34,226 nucleotides of DNA from Bacteroidales bacterium (GCA_017549145.1 JAFYVM010000059.1:1-34226); one strand, 5' to 3'; positions 17,657 through 27,309 are shown, counted from the first letter of the stretch. Notes: generated by a model not told the origin, from the letters alone. Program-made: numbers and translations.

Positions 17657-18586
17657 ATGAGTCACATTTTGACAAGATACGAGAAAAAGAAGCGAAGAAT
17701 CACCTTAAACGGCATTTTTTATGCCGCTATTTCGTCGATTTCATTCGGTTTTTCCCCCCTCTTCAGCCTCGGACTTATAGCTGCCGGACTGTCCAATTTT
17801 GATGTACTTTCGTACCGTTGGATGGTAGCTGCTATAGTACTTGTCATCTATGCTTTGTGTAAGAAAAAGTCACTTCGAATCTCATCTTTTGATGAGGCTT
17901 GGAAGATAGCTTTGCTCAGTGCTCTTCGAGCAATTACCTCTATAACTCTCCTGATCGGATACGCAAATATTGCCAGCGGTGTAGCGTCAACAATCAACTT
18001 TATGTATCCTGTAATTGTCACTATGACAATGATGATTTTCTTTGGCGAAGACAAGTCATGGATCAATGTTGGAGCCATTGCCCTATCCATTTTCGGAGTA
18101 TACCTCATGAGTTCAGGAGAAGGCCTCATTGTGGAAGGTGGAAATACAGAACTTGGACTCGCCTGCTCCCTGATTTCAGCAATTTCATTTGCTGCATACT
18201 ATGTAGTAATGAAACAGGTGAAGGCAGATAAGATTGAAGTCGTGAAATTCACAACCTGGGTAATGCTTCTAAGTGCAATCTACTTTATAATTGCCGGTAT
18301 TATTGTAGAAGGTAAGATCAGCATTGTGACAGATGGAAAACTCTGGATGTACATCTTCGGACTAGGATTATGGTCAACTATGGTCTCGAATTTCACTGGT
18401 GTTAAGGCTGTCAGACGCATCGGACCTACCCTTACATCAATACTAGGAGCCCTTCAGCCACTCACAGCTGTTATTCTAGGCGGCTTATTCCTTGATGAGC
18501 ACCTTGGTCCTAAGACAATTGGAGGTATTGCACTGATAATGATTGCAGTTGGCATCGTTGTCACCCACCACAAAAAACCAGCATAA
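17657..18586 (+). CDS. EamA/DMT-superfamily transporter
   Basis: A 309-residue inner-membrane protein with about ten hydrophobic segments arranged as two EamA repeats (roughly residues 18-155 and 168-303). The N-terminus is short and basic (RYEKKKRRI). Repeat ends show the usual patterns: IGYANIASGVASTINFMYPVIV and FFGEDKSWINVGAIALSIFGVYLM in the first, and IGPTLTSILGALQPLTAVILGGLFLDEHLG in the second. Substrate (metabolite or amino-acid export is common in the superfamily) cannot be told. The 131-bp region before it is AT-rich with no clear TAnnTTTG box. A hairpin follows at 18639-18670. Confidence 0.88.
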   Translation: MSHILTRYEKKKRRITLNGIFYAAISSISFGFSPLFSLGLIAAGLSNFDVLSYRWMVAAIVLVIYALCKKKSLRISSFDEAWKIALLSALRAITSITLLIGYANIASGVASTINFMYPVIVTMTMMIFFGEDKSWINVGAIALSIFGVYLMSSGEGLIVEGGNTELGLACSLISAISFAAYYVVMKQVKADKIEVVKFTTWVMLLSAIYFIIAGIIVEGKISIVTDGKLWMYIFGLGLWSTMVSNFTGVKAVRRIGPTLTSILGALQPLTAVILGGLFLDEHLGPKTIGGIALIMIAVGIVVTHHKKPA

Positions 18587-18638
18587 CACTCTCCGCAAAA
18601 CGTAAAATGCAACCCCCTATCACACAATAACTTACGAA

Positions 18639-18670
18639 AAGTGCGTGCTCCCCTTTGGCGGCACGCACTT
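18639..18670. terminator. Strong hairpin between the EamA transporter and dipeptidase genes
   Basis: Perfect 10-bp stem AAGTGCGTGC (18639-18648) and GCACGCACTT (18661-18670) with a 12-base loop. On the minus strand the stem is followed by TTTTC, so it suits the dipeptidase operon; it may serve both converging genes. A smaller dyad TTGTAAA/TTTACAA lies at 18672-18692. Confidence 0.7.
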
Positions 18671-18708
18671 CTTGTAAACCGTTGTTTTACAATATGTTAC
18701 ATTTTACA

Positions 18709-19788
18709 CTATCCGAGGATTCGGAAGAAGTTGCCAGAAGCAATCTTCTCTAAGTCAGATTCAGAGTATCCTCTTGCGCGAAGTTCATCAAAAAGCTTTG
18801 GCATCATCGAGATATCTTCCATTCCTGAAGGTGTTACAGCTATACCATCATAGTCGGATCCGACACCTACATGATCCACTCCAACGAGTGACACCACATG
18901 ATCGATATGGTCTGCAATAAGCTTGTACGAAGGTCGCTCCATCTGATTAAGTTGACGAAGAACCTCACCCCACGCTTGCCTCTTTTCAAGATTAAAAGGA
19001 TCGCTAATATACTCTGTTTCAATGAGTTCTCCCCTCTCCATCAGCTCAGATTCATTCAACTCCTTAGCAAATTTTGAATCTAGGAAGAGTGGGTAAAAGT
19101 TGATTTGAATGACTCCTCCTTTAGCTGCAAGAGCACGAATCATATCATCTGTCATGTTGCGTGGATGATCAGCAAGAGCTCTGCAACATGAATGAGTAGC
19201 AACAACAGGCTTGGTTGAACACTCGAGCACATCATAAAATGCTGCATCGGAAATATGTGAAACATCCACAAGGATTCCCAAGCGATTCATCTCAGCCACC
19301 ACTTCTCTACCGAAAGGACTGAGTCCATTCCACCTAGGAGTAGCTTGAGCACATGAGTCACAGATCTCATTGTTTCCTGTATGACAAAGAGTCACATAGC
19401 GAACACCTTCGTTGTAAAAATCAAGAAGTATCTTCTTCCAGTCACTTTTGGGTGATAAAGGGGCTCCATTCTCTAGTCCAAGGAAGATTGAAACCTTTCC
19501 GTCAGCTTTATTTTTGTGTGCAGATGCACAGTTCGTCGCAAATATTAAATTCTCAGAGAGTTTAGAAACGGCCTTTTTAGTAGCAAAAAGTAGCTTCTGC
19601 GCATACTGGAGGGCTAAAATGGGGTCTGAATCTAACTTTGCTGGAAGATACAAAGCAAAAAAAACACCGTCAACTTCCCCTTGTTTTAGCTTAGGGAAAT
19701 CGACGTGTCCAAAATTATTACCCCCTGAAAGGTCTCTTCCTCTGATTATTTCAGACGGAGTATCGCAGTGTGAATCTAGAACGAACAT
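18709..19788 (-). CDS. Membrane dipeptidase-like metallopeptidase (M19)
   Basis: A 359-residue M19 (renal dipeptidase) family zinc hydrolase. All expected metal ligands are visible: His7 and Asp9 (DSHCDTP), bridging Glu106 (LGLENGAPL), His178 (DVSH) and His199 (ATHSCCRAL), with Asp312 in GVGSDYDG. There is no signal peptide, so it should be cytoplasmic and act on dipeptides or related small substrates. It is the last gene of the minus-strand run, 9 bases after rlmB, and is followed by the hairpin at 18639-18670. Confidence 0.92.
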   Translation of the reverse strand: MFVLDSHCDTPSEIIRGRDLSGGNNFGHVDFPKLKQGEVDGVFFALYLPAKLDSDPILALQYAQKLLFATKKAVSKLSENLIFATNCASAHKNKADGKVSIFLGLENGAPLSPKSDWKKILLDFYNEGVRYVTLCHTGNNEICDSCAQATPRWNGLSPFGREVVAEMNRLGILVDVSHISDAAFYDVLECSTKPVVATHSCCRALADHPRNMTDDMIRALAAKGGVIQINFYPLFLDSKFAKELNESELMERGELIETEYISDPFNLEKRQAWGEVLRQLNQMERPSYKLIADHIDHVVSLVGVDHVGVGSDYDGIAVTPSGMEDISMMPKLFDELRARGYSESDLEKIASGNFFRILG

Positions 19789-19797
19789 AAGATTATG

Positions 19798-20544
19798 TTA
19801 CTTTCCAAGTCTCTGACGTACAGCCTCATACATTAGGACAGCTGAAGCAACAGATACGTTGAGTGAAGTGATCTCACCAGCCATTGGAATTGCAGCCTTG
19901 TCATCTGCCAGGTCAAGCATTGACTGTGAGATACCCTTTCCCTCTGATCCCATGATGATTGCGCACGGACCTGTCATGTCTACATCGTAGATGAGGTTAT
20001 CAGTTTTCTCAGTTGCAGCGATAAGTCTGAAACCACTCTGCTGAAGATAGTAAGCAGCAACTCGAAGATTTGAAACCTTGCATGTATCCATTCTCATAAG
20101 AGCACCAGCTGAAGCTTTCACTGCATCTGCATTGATAGCAGCACCACCCTTAGCTGGCACGATGATGCCATGACCACCTGCACACTCAAGGCTACGAGCG
20201 ATTGCTCCAAGGTTACGGACGTCGCTTACTCCGTCAAGAATCACGAGAAGAGGATTCTCTGAACGTCCGAGGGCATTGTTCACAAGTTGCTCAATATCAA
20301 CGTATTCTATCTCAGAAATATATGCAAGCACACCCTGATGAGCACCTCTTACAGCTCTGTTCAACCTTTCAACAGGTACAAACTGAAACGGAATTTCATT
20401 CTGTTTCATCAGATCCATGAGCTCCTTAAACTGAGGTCCCTCGAGCCCCTGCTTAAGTAGAACTTTGTCAAATTTCTTTCCTGCCTTGATTGCTTCCAAC
20501 ACAGGATGCATTCCAAACAGATACTGCATTTTCTTCTCTTCCAT
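19798..20544 (-). CDS. rlmB: 23S rRNA (guanosine-2'-O-)-methyltransferase RlmB
   Basis: A 248-residue SPOUT methyltransferase. The N-terminal L30e-like substrate domain begins with YLFGMHPVLEAIKAGK, characteristic of RlmB, and includes HQGVLAYI. The catalytic knot domain has ILDGVSDVRNLGAIARSLECAG (motif 1), CAIIMGSEGKGIS (motif 2) and MAGEITSLNVSVASAVLMYE (motif 3). RlmB modifies G2251 in the peptidyl-transferase P loop in E. coli. The assignment over other TrmH members rests on the GMHPVLEAI start and the full L30e domain. It lies 51 bases after the ABC-F gene. Confidence 0.9.
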   Translation of the reverse strand: MEEKKMQYLFGMHPVLEAIKAGKKFDKVLLKQGLEGPQFKELMDLMKQNEIPFQFVPVERLNRAVRGAHQGVLAYISEIEYVDIEQLVNNALGRSENPLLVILDGVSDVRNLGAIARSLECAGGHGIIVPAKGGAAINADAVKASAGALMRMDTCKVSNLRVAAYYLQQSGFRLIAATEKTDNLIYDVDMTGPCAIIMGSEGKGISQSMLDLADDKAAIPMAGEITSLNVSVASAVLMYEAVRQRLGK

Positions 20545-20595
20545 ATATTACTTATTAGAAATTCTATTTTACGTTAGGCAATGCCTTATCTGAAA

Positions 20596-22536
20596 CTAAA
20601 ATTGCTCTAATTTTTCTGTGAGATCAGACCACTCCTCCATCTTATAATCCAACTCACGTTTATTCTCCAGATACTCACGGGTCAAATCCATAACATCATC
20701 CTCCGGACCCGGACTCATAAGCTTCGCCTCAATCTCTGCCATCTTAGTTTCATACTCCTCTATCTTCTTCTCTAAGAATGAGATACGATTCTTTATCTTC
20801 TTTTCTTCTTTAGATACATATTTCTGTGCCTGGTACTCCTGCTTAGCCTCTTCCTTCTTCTGAATCACCTCAGCCGGCTTCTCCTGAGACACCTCTTTAT
20901 TATGTCTTTCCAGCTCAGAAAGATTCTCGAGTTTCCTACGCTCAAGGAATTCCTGTACTCCGCCAAGATGTTCCTTCACCTTTCCATCACGGAACTCATA
21001 GAGCTTGTCAACCAAACCATCTAGGAAATCACGGTCATGTGATACAATGATCAATGTACCATCATACGCTTTCAAAGCTTGTTTCAAAATATCCTTTGAT
21101 CGGATGTCCATATGGTTGGTAGGCTCATCGAGTGCAAGCAGATTATATGGCTTCAAGATCAATTTTGCCATAGCCAGACGTGCACGTTCTCCACCACTTA
21201 GAACAGCAACTTTCTTGTCAATATCCTCTCCCTTGAAGAGGAATGCTCCAAGAATATCACGCAGTTTTGTGCGGATATCGCCCACTGCTACACGGTCCAA
21301 TGTACCGAATACCGTATCCTCTTTATCAAGTATATCTTCCTGATTCTGAGCATAATAGCCAATATTCACATTATGACCGATCTTGGATTCACCATCCTTC
21401 GGCTCAAGCTCACGCATGATAACACGCATAAGGGTTGTCTTACCCTCTCCATTACGTCCTACAAGCGCAACCTTCTCTCCACGACGAACCTCGATCTGTG
21501 CATCTGAGAAGACAATCTTCTCTCCATAGCCGACCCTCAAATCGACACCCTTATATGCGATATCACCAGAACGAGGCGCTGGCGGGAACTTGACAGCGAG
21601 AGTTGATCTGTCTTCAAGATCAACCTCAATACGCTCAAGTTTCTCCAGCTGCTTCACGCGTGACTGTACCTGGTTGGATTTTGTCGGTTTATAACGGAAC
21701 TTCTCGATAAACTCCTCAGTCTTCTCAATCATTCGCTGCTGATTCTCATATGCAGCCTGCTGCTGAGCAAGACGTTCGCGACGAAGCTCAAGATACTTGC
21801 TATAAGGCACCTTATAGTCATGTATCCTACCCACCATAATCTCTACAGTGCGGTTAGTCACATTGTCAAGGAACTTTCTATCATGAGAAATCAGTACTAA
21901 TGATCCCTTATAATCCTTCAAGTAGCCTTCAAGCCACTCAATTGATTCAATATCAAGGTGGTTTGTAGGCTCATCCAGCAAGAGAACATCTGGCTTGGAA
22001 AGAAGGATTTTGGCAAGTTCAATACGCATGTTCCAACCCTGACTGAAGGTCTCAGTAGGTCTTTGCAACTCCTCATATTTGAATCCAAGACCGAGCAAAG
22101 TTCTCTCTGCTACAACCTGTGGATTATCTGAACGGGTATAGGACAGATGGTCATTAACCTCATTCATCTTAACAATAAGGTTATGATATTCATCTGACTC
22201 ATAGTCCTGACGTTCAGAAAGTTCCAGAGTTATGCGCTCAAGCTCATCTTCTAGAGCGAACATATCTGCGAATGCCGTCATAGCCTCATCAATTACGCTG
22301 CGACCTCTGTGGTGCTCCATAATCTGAGGCAGGTAGCCTATCTTTACGCCACTCGGAACGGCTACTTTTCCGGATGTAGGATTCTGTAGACCACAAATAA
22401 GCTTAAGAATGGTAGATTTACCCGCACCATTCTTACCGACAAGACCTATCTTGTCATTCTCACTTATGTGAAAATTGATGTCGTTTAGCAATGTAAAGCC
22501 GCCGTATGCGACTGTAAGGCTGTTAATCGATATCAT
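20596..22536 (-). CDS. ABC-F family ATPase
   Basis: A 646-residue protein with two ABC ATPase domains and no membrane segments, the ABC-F layout of ribosome-associated translation factors. Domain 1: Walker A GKNGAGKST (34-42), signature region FSQGW (164-168), Walker B LLLDEPTNHLD. An inter-domain arm of Arg/Gln/Glu-rich helix follows (RRERLAQQQAAYENQQRMIEK region). Domain 2: Walker A GRNGEGKTT, signature LSGGERARLAMAKLIL, Walker B LALDEPTNHMD. The C-terminus carries a charged coiled coil (KNRISFLEKKIEEYETKMA). The first signature has Gln166 in place of the usual first Gly. Located in the valS run, 8 bases after the thioesterase gene, which fits a translation role. An antibiotic-resistance role is possible but not indicated. 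Confidence 0.9.
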   Translation of the reverse strand: MISINSLTVAYGGFTLLNDINFHISENDKIGLVGKNGAGKSTILKLICGLQNPTSGKVAVPSGVKIGYLPQIMEHHRGRSVIDEAMTAFADMFALEDELERITLELSERQDYESDEYHNLIVKMNEVNDHLSYTRSDNPQVVAERTLLGLGFKYEELQRPTETFSQGWNMRIELAKILLSKPDVLLLDEPTNHLDIESIEWLEGYLKDYKGSLVLISHDRKFLDNVTNRTVEIMVGRIHDYKVPYSKYLELRRERLAQQQAAYENQQRMIEKTEEFIEKFRYKPTKSNQVQSRVKQLEKLERIEVDLEDRSTLAVKFPPAPRSGDIAYKGVDLRVGYGEKIVFSDAQIEVRRGEKVALVGRNGEGKTTLMRVIMRELEPKDGESKIGHNVNIGYYAQNQEDILDKEDTVFGTLDRVAVGDIRTKLRDILGAFLFKGEDIDKKVAVLSGGERARLAMAKLILKPYNLLALDEPTNHMDIRSKDILKQALKAYDGTLIIVSHDRDFLDGLVDKLYEFRDGKVKEHLGGVQEFLERRKLENLSELERHNKEVSQEKPAEVIQKKEEAKQEYQAQKYVSKEEKKIKNRISFLEKKIEEYETKMAEIEAKLMSPGPEDDVMDLTREYLENKRELDYKMEEWSDLTEKLEQF

Positions 22537-22544
22537 CAGCTGAT

Positions 22545-22955
22545 CTACAGATTCATGTGTTTCTCAATAACTGCTACAAGGTCTTTTGGACAGCGGATAG
22601 GGCGACGAGTGGCCGCATCAAGGAATCCAAGTGTAACTGATCCCTTACAAAGCAGCTCGTCCTTCTGGTTATAAATCTCAGAATTAACAACCAATTTAGC
22701 TGTCGGAAGTGTATCTATAATCGACACGATGCGGATTCTATCTCCCATCAATGCCGGTCTGCGATACTTGCACTCCACTGCTACAATCGGAAGCATAACT
22801 CCGGCCTTCTCAATTGCATCAATCGGAAGGCCGACTTTAGCCATCATATCCGAACGTCCACACTCAAAATACCTTATATAATTAGAGTGATGAACTATGC
22901 CCATCTGGTCTGTCTCGTAATAACGGACATCCAGTTCAAGCTCAGATCTCATCAT
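22545..22955 (-). CDS. Acyl-CoA thioesterase, 4HBT hotdog fold (YbgC-like)
   Basis: A 136-residue single hotdog-domain protein. The active-site segment YYETDQMGIVHHSNYIRYFE (12-31) places the catalytic Asp at residue 16 and carries the family H-H-S-NY pattern. Such proteins hydrolyse acyl-CoA thioesters; in proteobacteria YbgC accompanies the Tol-Pal genes, but here it is tucked between valS and an ABC-F gene. Its ATG overlaps the valS stop by one base (TAATG), so translation is coupled. A second ATG immediately follows the first and could equally be used. Confidence 0.9.
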   Translation of the reverse strand: MMRSELELDVRYYETDQMGIVHHSNYIRYFECGRSDMMAKVGLPIDAIEKAGVMLPIVAVECKYRRPALMGDRIRIVSIIDTLPTAKLVVNSEIYNQKDELLCKGSVTLGFLDAATRRPIRCPKDLVAVIEKHMNL

Positions 22956-25597
22956 TATTTCTTCAATGCATTAAGCGATGCAGTGATGCTCTCAATCTTA
23001 GAAAGAGCATCTGACTCCTTCTTGCGTTCAACTGCTACTACAGCCTCAGGAGCATTTGCCACGAAACGCTCGTTAGAAAGCTTACCACGAACAGAAGCAA
23101 GGAACTTCTGGTAGTATGCAAGGTCAGTCTCAAGTTTCTTGATCTCTTCCTCCACATTGATAAGTCCTTCCATTGGAACGAACATCTCCACTGTACGAAC
23201 CATAAAGCGCTGAGCTGCAGACATATCACCCTCTGCAACGCCAATATTTACATTAGCAAGCTTAGTCACAACTGGAGCAACCTCCATTGGGAATGCACCC
23301 TTCACCTTGAGCTCAAGAGCCTCTCTTGGTGAAAGTCCCTTGCTCTGGCGGATGTTACGAACACCAGCTACAGCCTCACATGCCATCTCAAATGCTGCAA
23401 TAAAGTCAGCATCATAAGCCTTAGCCTGTGGATAACGCTGAGTCATGATTGTCTCACCTGGCTGACGCTCTGACATATTCTGCCAAAGTTCCTCAGTGAT
23501 AAACGGCATGATTGGGTGGATCATCTTCAATAGAGCATCGAAGAATCCGATAGTTGCATCATATGTAACCTTATCAATACCAGCACCATAAGCAGGCTTA
23601 ACAGCCTCAAGGTACCATGCGCAGAAATCATCCCAGAAGAACTTGTAGATTGTCATCAACGCATCAGAGATACGGAACTTAGCGAAATGATCGTTAACAG
23701 TCTCAACCACCTGGCTAAGCTTGTTCTCGAACCACTTCACTGCTACTGCTGAAGCCTCAGGCTGTGCAGCGGCTGCATCTACAGTCCATCCTGTTACGAG
23801 ACGGAATGCATTCCATACCTTGTTATTGAAGTTACGTCCCTGCTCGATCTGTGACTCATCGTAAAGAATGTCATTTCCTGCTGAGCTGCAGAGAAGCATA
23901 CCCAAACGTACTGCGTCTGCACCATATTTAGCGATAAGATCAAGTGGGTCTGGAGAGTTACCAAGAGTCTTTGACATCTTGCGTCCGAGCTTATCACGAA
24001 CGATACCTGTAAGATATACATTACGGAAAGGAACATCATTCATGAACTCGTTACCTGCCATGATCATACGTGCTACCCAGAAGAAAAGGATATCTGGTCC
24101 AGTCACGAGGTCATTTGTAGGATAGTAGTAAGCAAGGTCAGCATTTGGCTCTGCCTCGGGGTGACCTGCCTTATAAGTATCAAATACAGAGATTGGCCAC
24201 AACCATGATGAGAACCATGTGTCGAGTACATCCTCGTCCTGACGAAGATCCTCAGCGGTATAGGCTGCGTTGATCTTCTGTGCCTGCTCGAGAGCAGCCT
24301 CTGCAGTCTCTGCAACAACTACCTGACCATCAGGAAGATAGTATGCAGGAATACGCTGTCCCCACCAAAGCTGACGAGAGATACACCAGTCGCGAACGTT
24401 CTCCATCCAGTGACGATATGTGTTGCGATACTTGTCTGGAATAAGCTTCACAGCACCGCTCTCAACTGACTCAAGAGCATCTTTTGCAAGCTCATCCATC
24501 TTGAGGAACCACTGCATTGAAAGTCTTGGCTCAATAACAGCGTTAGTTCTCTCTGAGTAACCGATTGGAGAAGTATAATTCTCCATCTTCTCGAGGTTAC
24601 CAGCCTCCTGAAGCATTCCAACGATCTTCTTACGAGCGTCGAATCTATCCTCACCTACGAGGATCTGAGCCTTCTCGTTAAGACGACCATGGTCATCGAT
24701 AATATCAAGAACCGGAAGGTTATGACGCATTCCGATTTCATAGTCATTCACGTCGTGTGCAGGAGTAACCTTAAGACATCCTGTACCGAAGTCCATTGCA
24801 ACATAGCTATCCTCGATAATAGGAATCTCCTTGTTAATCAATGGAATAAGAACCTTCTGACCCTTAAGCCACTCATATCTCTCATCTGCTGGATTGATAC
24901 AGATTGCAGCATCGGCCATGATTGTCTCAGGACGAGTTGTTGCGATGATGATATACTTGTCTGTAGGGTTTCCGTTGCCGTCAGAGATAAAATATCTGAG
25001 GTGATAGAACTTGCTGACTGTGTCCTTGTGTACTACCTCCTCATCAGAAACTGCAGTAAGACCAACTGGATCCCAGTTAACCATACGGACACCTCTATAG
25101 ATATATCCCTTGTTGTAGAAATATACGAATGTGCTGATAACTGCATCGCTCAGATCAGGATCCATTGTGAACTTTGTTCTGTCCCAGTCACATGATGCAC
25201 CAAGCTTACGAAGCTGACTAAGGATAATGCCACCGTGCTTCTCCTTCCACTCCCAAGCATGCTTAAGGAACTCCTCACGTGTAAGGTCTTCCTTCTTGAT
25301 TCCCTCAGCTGCAAGCTTCTGTACAACCTTATTTTCTGTTGCGATAGAAGCGTGGTCTGTACCAGGCACCCAGCAAGCATTCTTGCCGTCCATTCTTGCC
25401 TTACGTACAAGCACGTCATTAAGTGTATTGTTCAACACGTGACCCATGTGAAGGATACCTGTCACATTTGGTGGTGGAATCACGACTGTATAAGGTTCTC
25501 TCTCATCTGGTTCCGAGTGGAAAAACTTATTCTCAAGCCAATAGGCATACCATTTATCCTCCGTCAAGGCAGGATCATACTTTGCAGGAAGTTCCAT
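22955..25597 (-). CDS. valS: Valyl-tRNA synthetase
   Basis: An 880-residue class I aminoacyl-tRNA synthetase charging tRNA-Val. N-terminus [17 protein letters not shown] is typical of ValS. Signature motifs are HMGH at 50-53 and KMSKT at 540-544. The CP1 editing domain contains the [14 protein letters not shown] block and [11 protein letters not shown]. The anticodon-binding domain is followed by a C-terminal coiled coil ([21 protein letters not shown]) that in ValS contacts tRNA. Length is normal. It heads the five-gene minus-strand run and is preceded by a promoter box and a striking paired palindrome at 25647-25693. Confidence 0.97.
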   Translation of the reverse strand: MELPAKYDPALTEDKWYAYWLENKFFHSEPDEREPYTVVIPPPNVTGILHMGHVLNNTLNDVLVRKARMDGKNACWVPGTDHASIATENKVVQKLAAEGIKKEDLTREEFLKHAWEWKEKHGGIILSQLRKLGASCDWDRTKFTMDPDLSDAVISTFVYFYNKGYIYRGVRMVNWDPVGLTAVSDEEVVHKDTVSKFYHLRYFISDGNGNPTDKYIIIATTRPETIMADAAICINPADERYEWLKGQKVLIPLINKEIPIIEDSYVAMDFGTGCLKVTPAHDVNDYEIGMRHNLPVLDIIDDHGRLNEKAQILVGEDRFDARKKIVGMLQEAGNLEKMENYTSPIGYSERTNAVIEPRLSMQWFLKMDELAKDALESVESGAVKLIPDKYRNTYRHWMENVRDWCISRQLWWGQRIPAYYLPDGQVVVAETAEAALEQAQKINAAYTAEDLRQDEDVLDTWFSSWLWPISVFDTYKAGHPEAEPNADLAYYYPTNDLVTGPDILFFWVARMIMAGNEFMNDVPFRNVYLTGIVRDKLGRKMSKTLGNSPDPLDLIAKYGADAVRLGMLLCSSAGNDILYDESQIEQGRNFNNKVWNAFRLVTGWTVDAAAAQPEASAVAVKWFENKLSQVVETVNDHFAKFRISDALMTIYKFFWDDFCAWYLEAVKPAYGAGIDKVTYDATIGFFDALLKMIHPIMPFITEELWQNMSERQPGETIMTQRYPQAKAYDADFIAAFEMACEAVAGVRNIRQSKGLSPREALELKVKGAFPMEVAPVVTKLANVNIGVAEGDMSAAQRFMVRTVEMFVPMEGLINVEEEIKKLETDLAYYQKFLASVRGKLSNERFVANAPEAVVAVERKKESDALSKIESITASLNALKK

Positions 25598-25646
25598 ACT
25601 TTATATATTCTTTTTACTATTTAATTCTCGGTTTAACAACACAAAA

Positions 25647-25687
25647 TGTACGATATCGTGCTGACACAATAAGCACAATATCGTACA
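25647..25687. repeat. Paired near-palindromes at the valS transcription start
   Basis: Two 14-base arms, GTACGATATCGTGC (25648-25661) and GCACAATATCGTAC (25673-25686), form an inverted repeat with one mismatched position across a 16-base stem and 9-base loop. Each arm is also nearly self-palindromic around ATAT, so they are direct repeats as well, with centres 25 bp apart. The right arm overlaps the valS -7 box. Confidence 0.8.
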
Positions 25688-25693
25688 AATATA
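25686..25693 (-). promoter_or_regulatory. -7 promoter box (TATATTTG) of valS
   Basis: Minus-strand TAnnTTTG match, about 88 bases before the valS start. No -33 TTTG box is seen. The expected start site falls within the inverted repeat. Confidence 0.6.
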
Positions 25694-25722
25694 CACATTT
25701 CCGGCGAGATAGCCTATTTTAT

Positions 25723-26358
25723 TTACATTATCGGAAACCAGATAAACACTGCACAATCCCAAAGTGCATGAGAGATAATTATGGCACCTAATCTTTCAGG
25801 GAAAAATCTATATGCCAGACCCCAGACAATTCCTGCAACCATGGCTGCCATGATAAGCATGAAATTGAACTTCGAGATATGCACGAGACTATATACCAAA
25901 GTCGTAACGATGAATCCAATTGTTGGAGTCCAACGTGCAGAGAAACGGTTCTGAACACATCCTCTCCAGAAGATCTCCTCAGCTGGTCCAATGATAAATA
26001 ACATCAACAGGCTCAGCACAATAGGGTTCTCCCCTTCCTTCATTCCATATATGGAATCAACCTGAGGACGAGCAAAGTCAAATAGCAGCGTAGAGAAGAA
26101 TTCTCCAAGCCAGAATACACCCCATAGAGCTGCTGCAAGCACCACTCCCCAGAAGATATCCTTGGCACCGAAAGAGATTTCTTTCCACCAACCCGGACGT
26201 GCCCAACAAGTGAACAGAGTCAATGATAAAGCAGAACATGTCATCATCACCCAGAAGTTCACATGTGGTGCTGTCCACGGAGAGAACATTATGGTCCAGA
26301 GCACAGTCGCCAGAACAATTCCGACAACTAACTTCTTCATTGACACCTCTCGAGTCAT
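25723..26358 (-). CDS. CPBP-family intramembrane glutamic endopeptidase (CAAX protease-like)
   Basis: A 211-residue membrane protein with six or more hydrophobic segments. The CPBP/ABI motifs are present: EEIFWRG (the glutamate pair with Arg), a His in SLVHISKFNF, and SHALWDC near the C-terminus. Family members are intramembrane proteases, and related proteins act in CAAX processing, bacteriocin self-immunity or regulation; the target here is unknown. Chosen start is the ATG at 26358, one base after the menA stop, implying coupling; the ATG at 26340 (MKKLVVG) is also plausible. The frame continues to a TTG at 26370, inside menA. Confidence 0.85.
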   Translation of the reverse strand: MTREVSMKKLVVGIVLATVLWTIMFSPWTAPHVNFWVMMTCSALSLTLFTCWARPGWWKEISFGAKDIFWGVVLAAALWGVFWLGEFFSTLLFDFARPQVDSIYGMKEGENPIVLSLLMLFIIGPAEEIFWRGCVQNRFSARWTPTIGFIVTTLVYSLVHISKFNFMLIMAAMVAGIVWGLAYRFFPERLGAIIISHALWDCAVFIWFPIM

Positions 26359-26359
26359 C

Positions 26360-27253
26360 TTAGAACACAAACTTTGAAATCACAAAAGCAATAGAAAGCA
26401 ACAATGAAAATACCATCTGAAGCTGTGCGGTCTTCTGGTCTAGATCAAGAATGAGTTCCGCACCCTCTTCAGGGGACTTCATCATTGTCTTGCTGCATCC
26501 CAAAGCAATCGGGAAAGCAACCAGAGCTGCCAATGCTGGCCAAGGCATAAGCTTCATCGCCACACATACAATAACCCATACAAATGGAAAAAGTACTTCA
26601 AATGAATACATTACCGCAGAAGCCTTTGCACCAAGTCCCATGGCAAGAGTCTTAATCTCCGCTCTCTTGTCAGGAACCATATCTCTCGTATTGTTAGAAT
26701 GAAGAATACCGTCTGTAATAAGACCTACAGGAAGAGCAATCAAAAGAACACTCCAGTCAATTGCACCTGTTGTAACGAAGGCTGTTCCGATGGTTGGAAG
26801 GAAGGCAAATGTCAAAAGGATATCAAGGTCTCCAAGAGCATTGTACTTAAGCACAGGATAAAGTAGAGTAAGGACAGCACCAGCAAGTCCGATCCAAAGC
26901 AAAGGAAGACCAGTAAGAAGTACAAGGCCAACACCTCCAATAGCAGCTACGACAAAGACACCAATTGCAAGGTTTCTGATTTCATGGGGCTGGAACATAC
27001 CAGAAGTAAGAGTTGTCGCTCCCGTAGTATCTTCCCTGTCAACAGACTTCTTATAGTCGTTATAGTCACTCCACACATTACCGGCGACATGAAAGAGAAC
27101 CATATTGATAAGAGCCCAGACTCCGAAGCCCCAATTCATTTCAGCACCTGTCCAAAACAGATATGCAAGAGTCACTAAAATAGGCATTGCAGAGGCAGGA
27201 AACGACCAAGGTCTCACTGCAAAAAGCCACTGTCCCAATGAATGTTTTTTCAT
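26360..27253 (-). CDS. menA: UbiA-family prenyltransferase, probable MenA
   Basis: A 297-residue polytopic membrane protein with about eight to nine helices. The first prenyl-diphosphate/Mg-binding motif is NVWSDYNDYKKSVDRED (59-75) and the second is NNTRDMVPDKRAEIKTLA. N-terminal LFAVRPWSFPASAMPIL is typical of 1,4-dihydroxy-2-naphthoate polyprenyltransferase, which attaches the isoprenoid tail in menaquinone synthesis. No other men genes are adjacent, so the MenA call rests on sequence pattern alone; another UbiA specificity is possible. It has its own promoter at 27283-27290 and is followed by the CPBP protease. Confidence 0.85.
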   Translation of the reverse strand: MKKHSLGQWLFAVRPWSFPASAMPILVTLAYLFWTGAEMNWGFGVWALINMVLFHVAGNVWSDYNDYKKSVDREDTTGATTLTSGMFQPHEIRNLAIGVFVVAAIGGVGLVLLTGLPLLWIGLAGAVLTLLYPVLKYNALGDLDILLTFAFLPTIGTAFVTTGAIDWSVLLIALPVGLITDGILHSNNTRDMVPDKRAEIKTLAMGLGAKASAVMYSFEVLFPFVWVIVCVAMKLMPWPALAALVAFPIALGCSKTMMKSPEEGAELILDLDQKTAQLQMVFSLLLSIAFVISKFVF

Positions 27254-27282
27254 ATAATTATAAGTATTAGAATTTAAGCGGT

Positions 27283-27290
27283 CAAAGTTA
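27283..27290 (-). promoter_or_regulatory. -7 promoter box (TAACTTTG) of menA
   Basis: Minus-strand TAnnTTTG match, 29 bases before the menA ATG. It mirrors the identical box at 27302-27309 on the plus strand. Confidence 0.6.
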
Positions 27291-27301
27291 ACATTTTTAT
27301 G

Positions 27302-27309
27302 TAACTTTG
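27302..27309 (+). promoter_or_regulatory. -7 promoter box (TAACTTTG) of the DUF3467/kdsC pair
   Basis: TAnnTTTG match 42 bases before the start at 27352. The box and its minus-strand twin are 11 bases apart, so polymerases on the two promoters should compete. Confidence 0.6.

Noticed and set aside
25647-25687. Terminator for the CPBP protease gene or a small CRISPR-like repeat pair
   Set aside because: No T-tract follows the stem in the required direction, and two units with a 9-11 base gap do not make an array; its overlap with the valS -7 box favours an operator.
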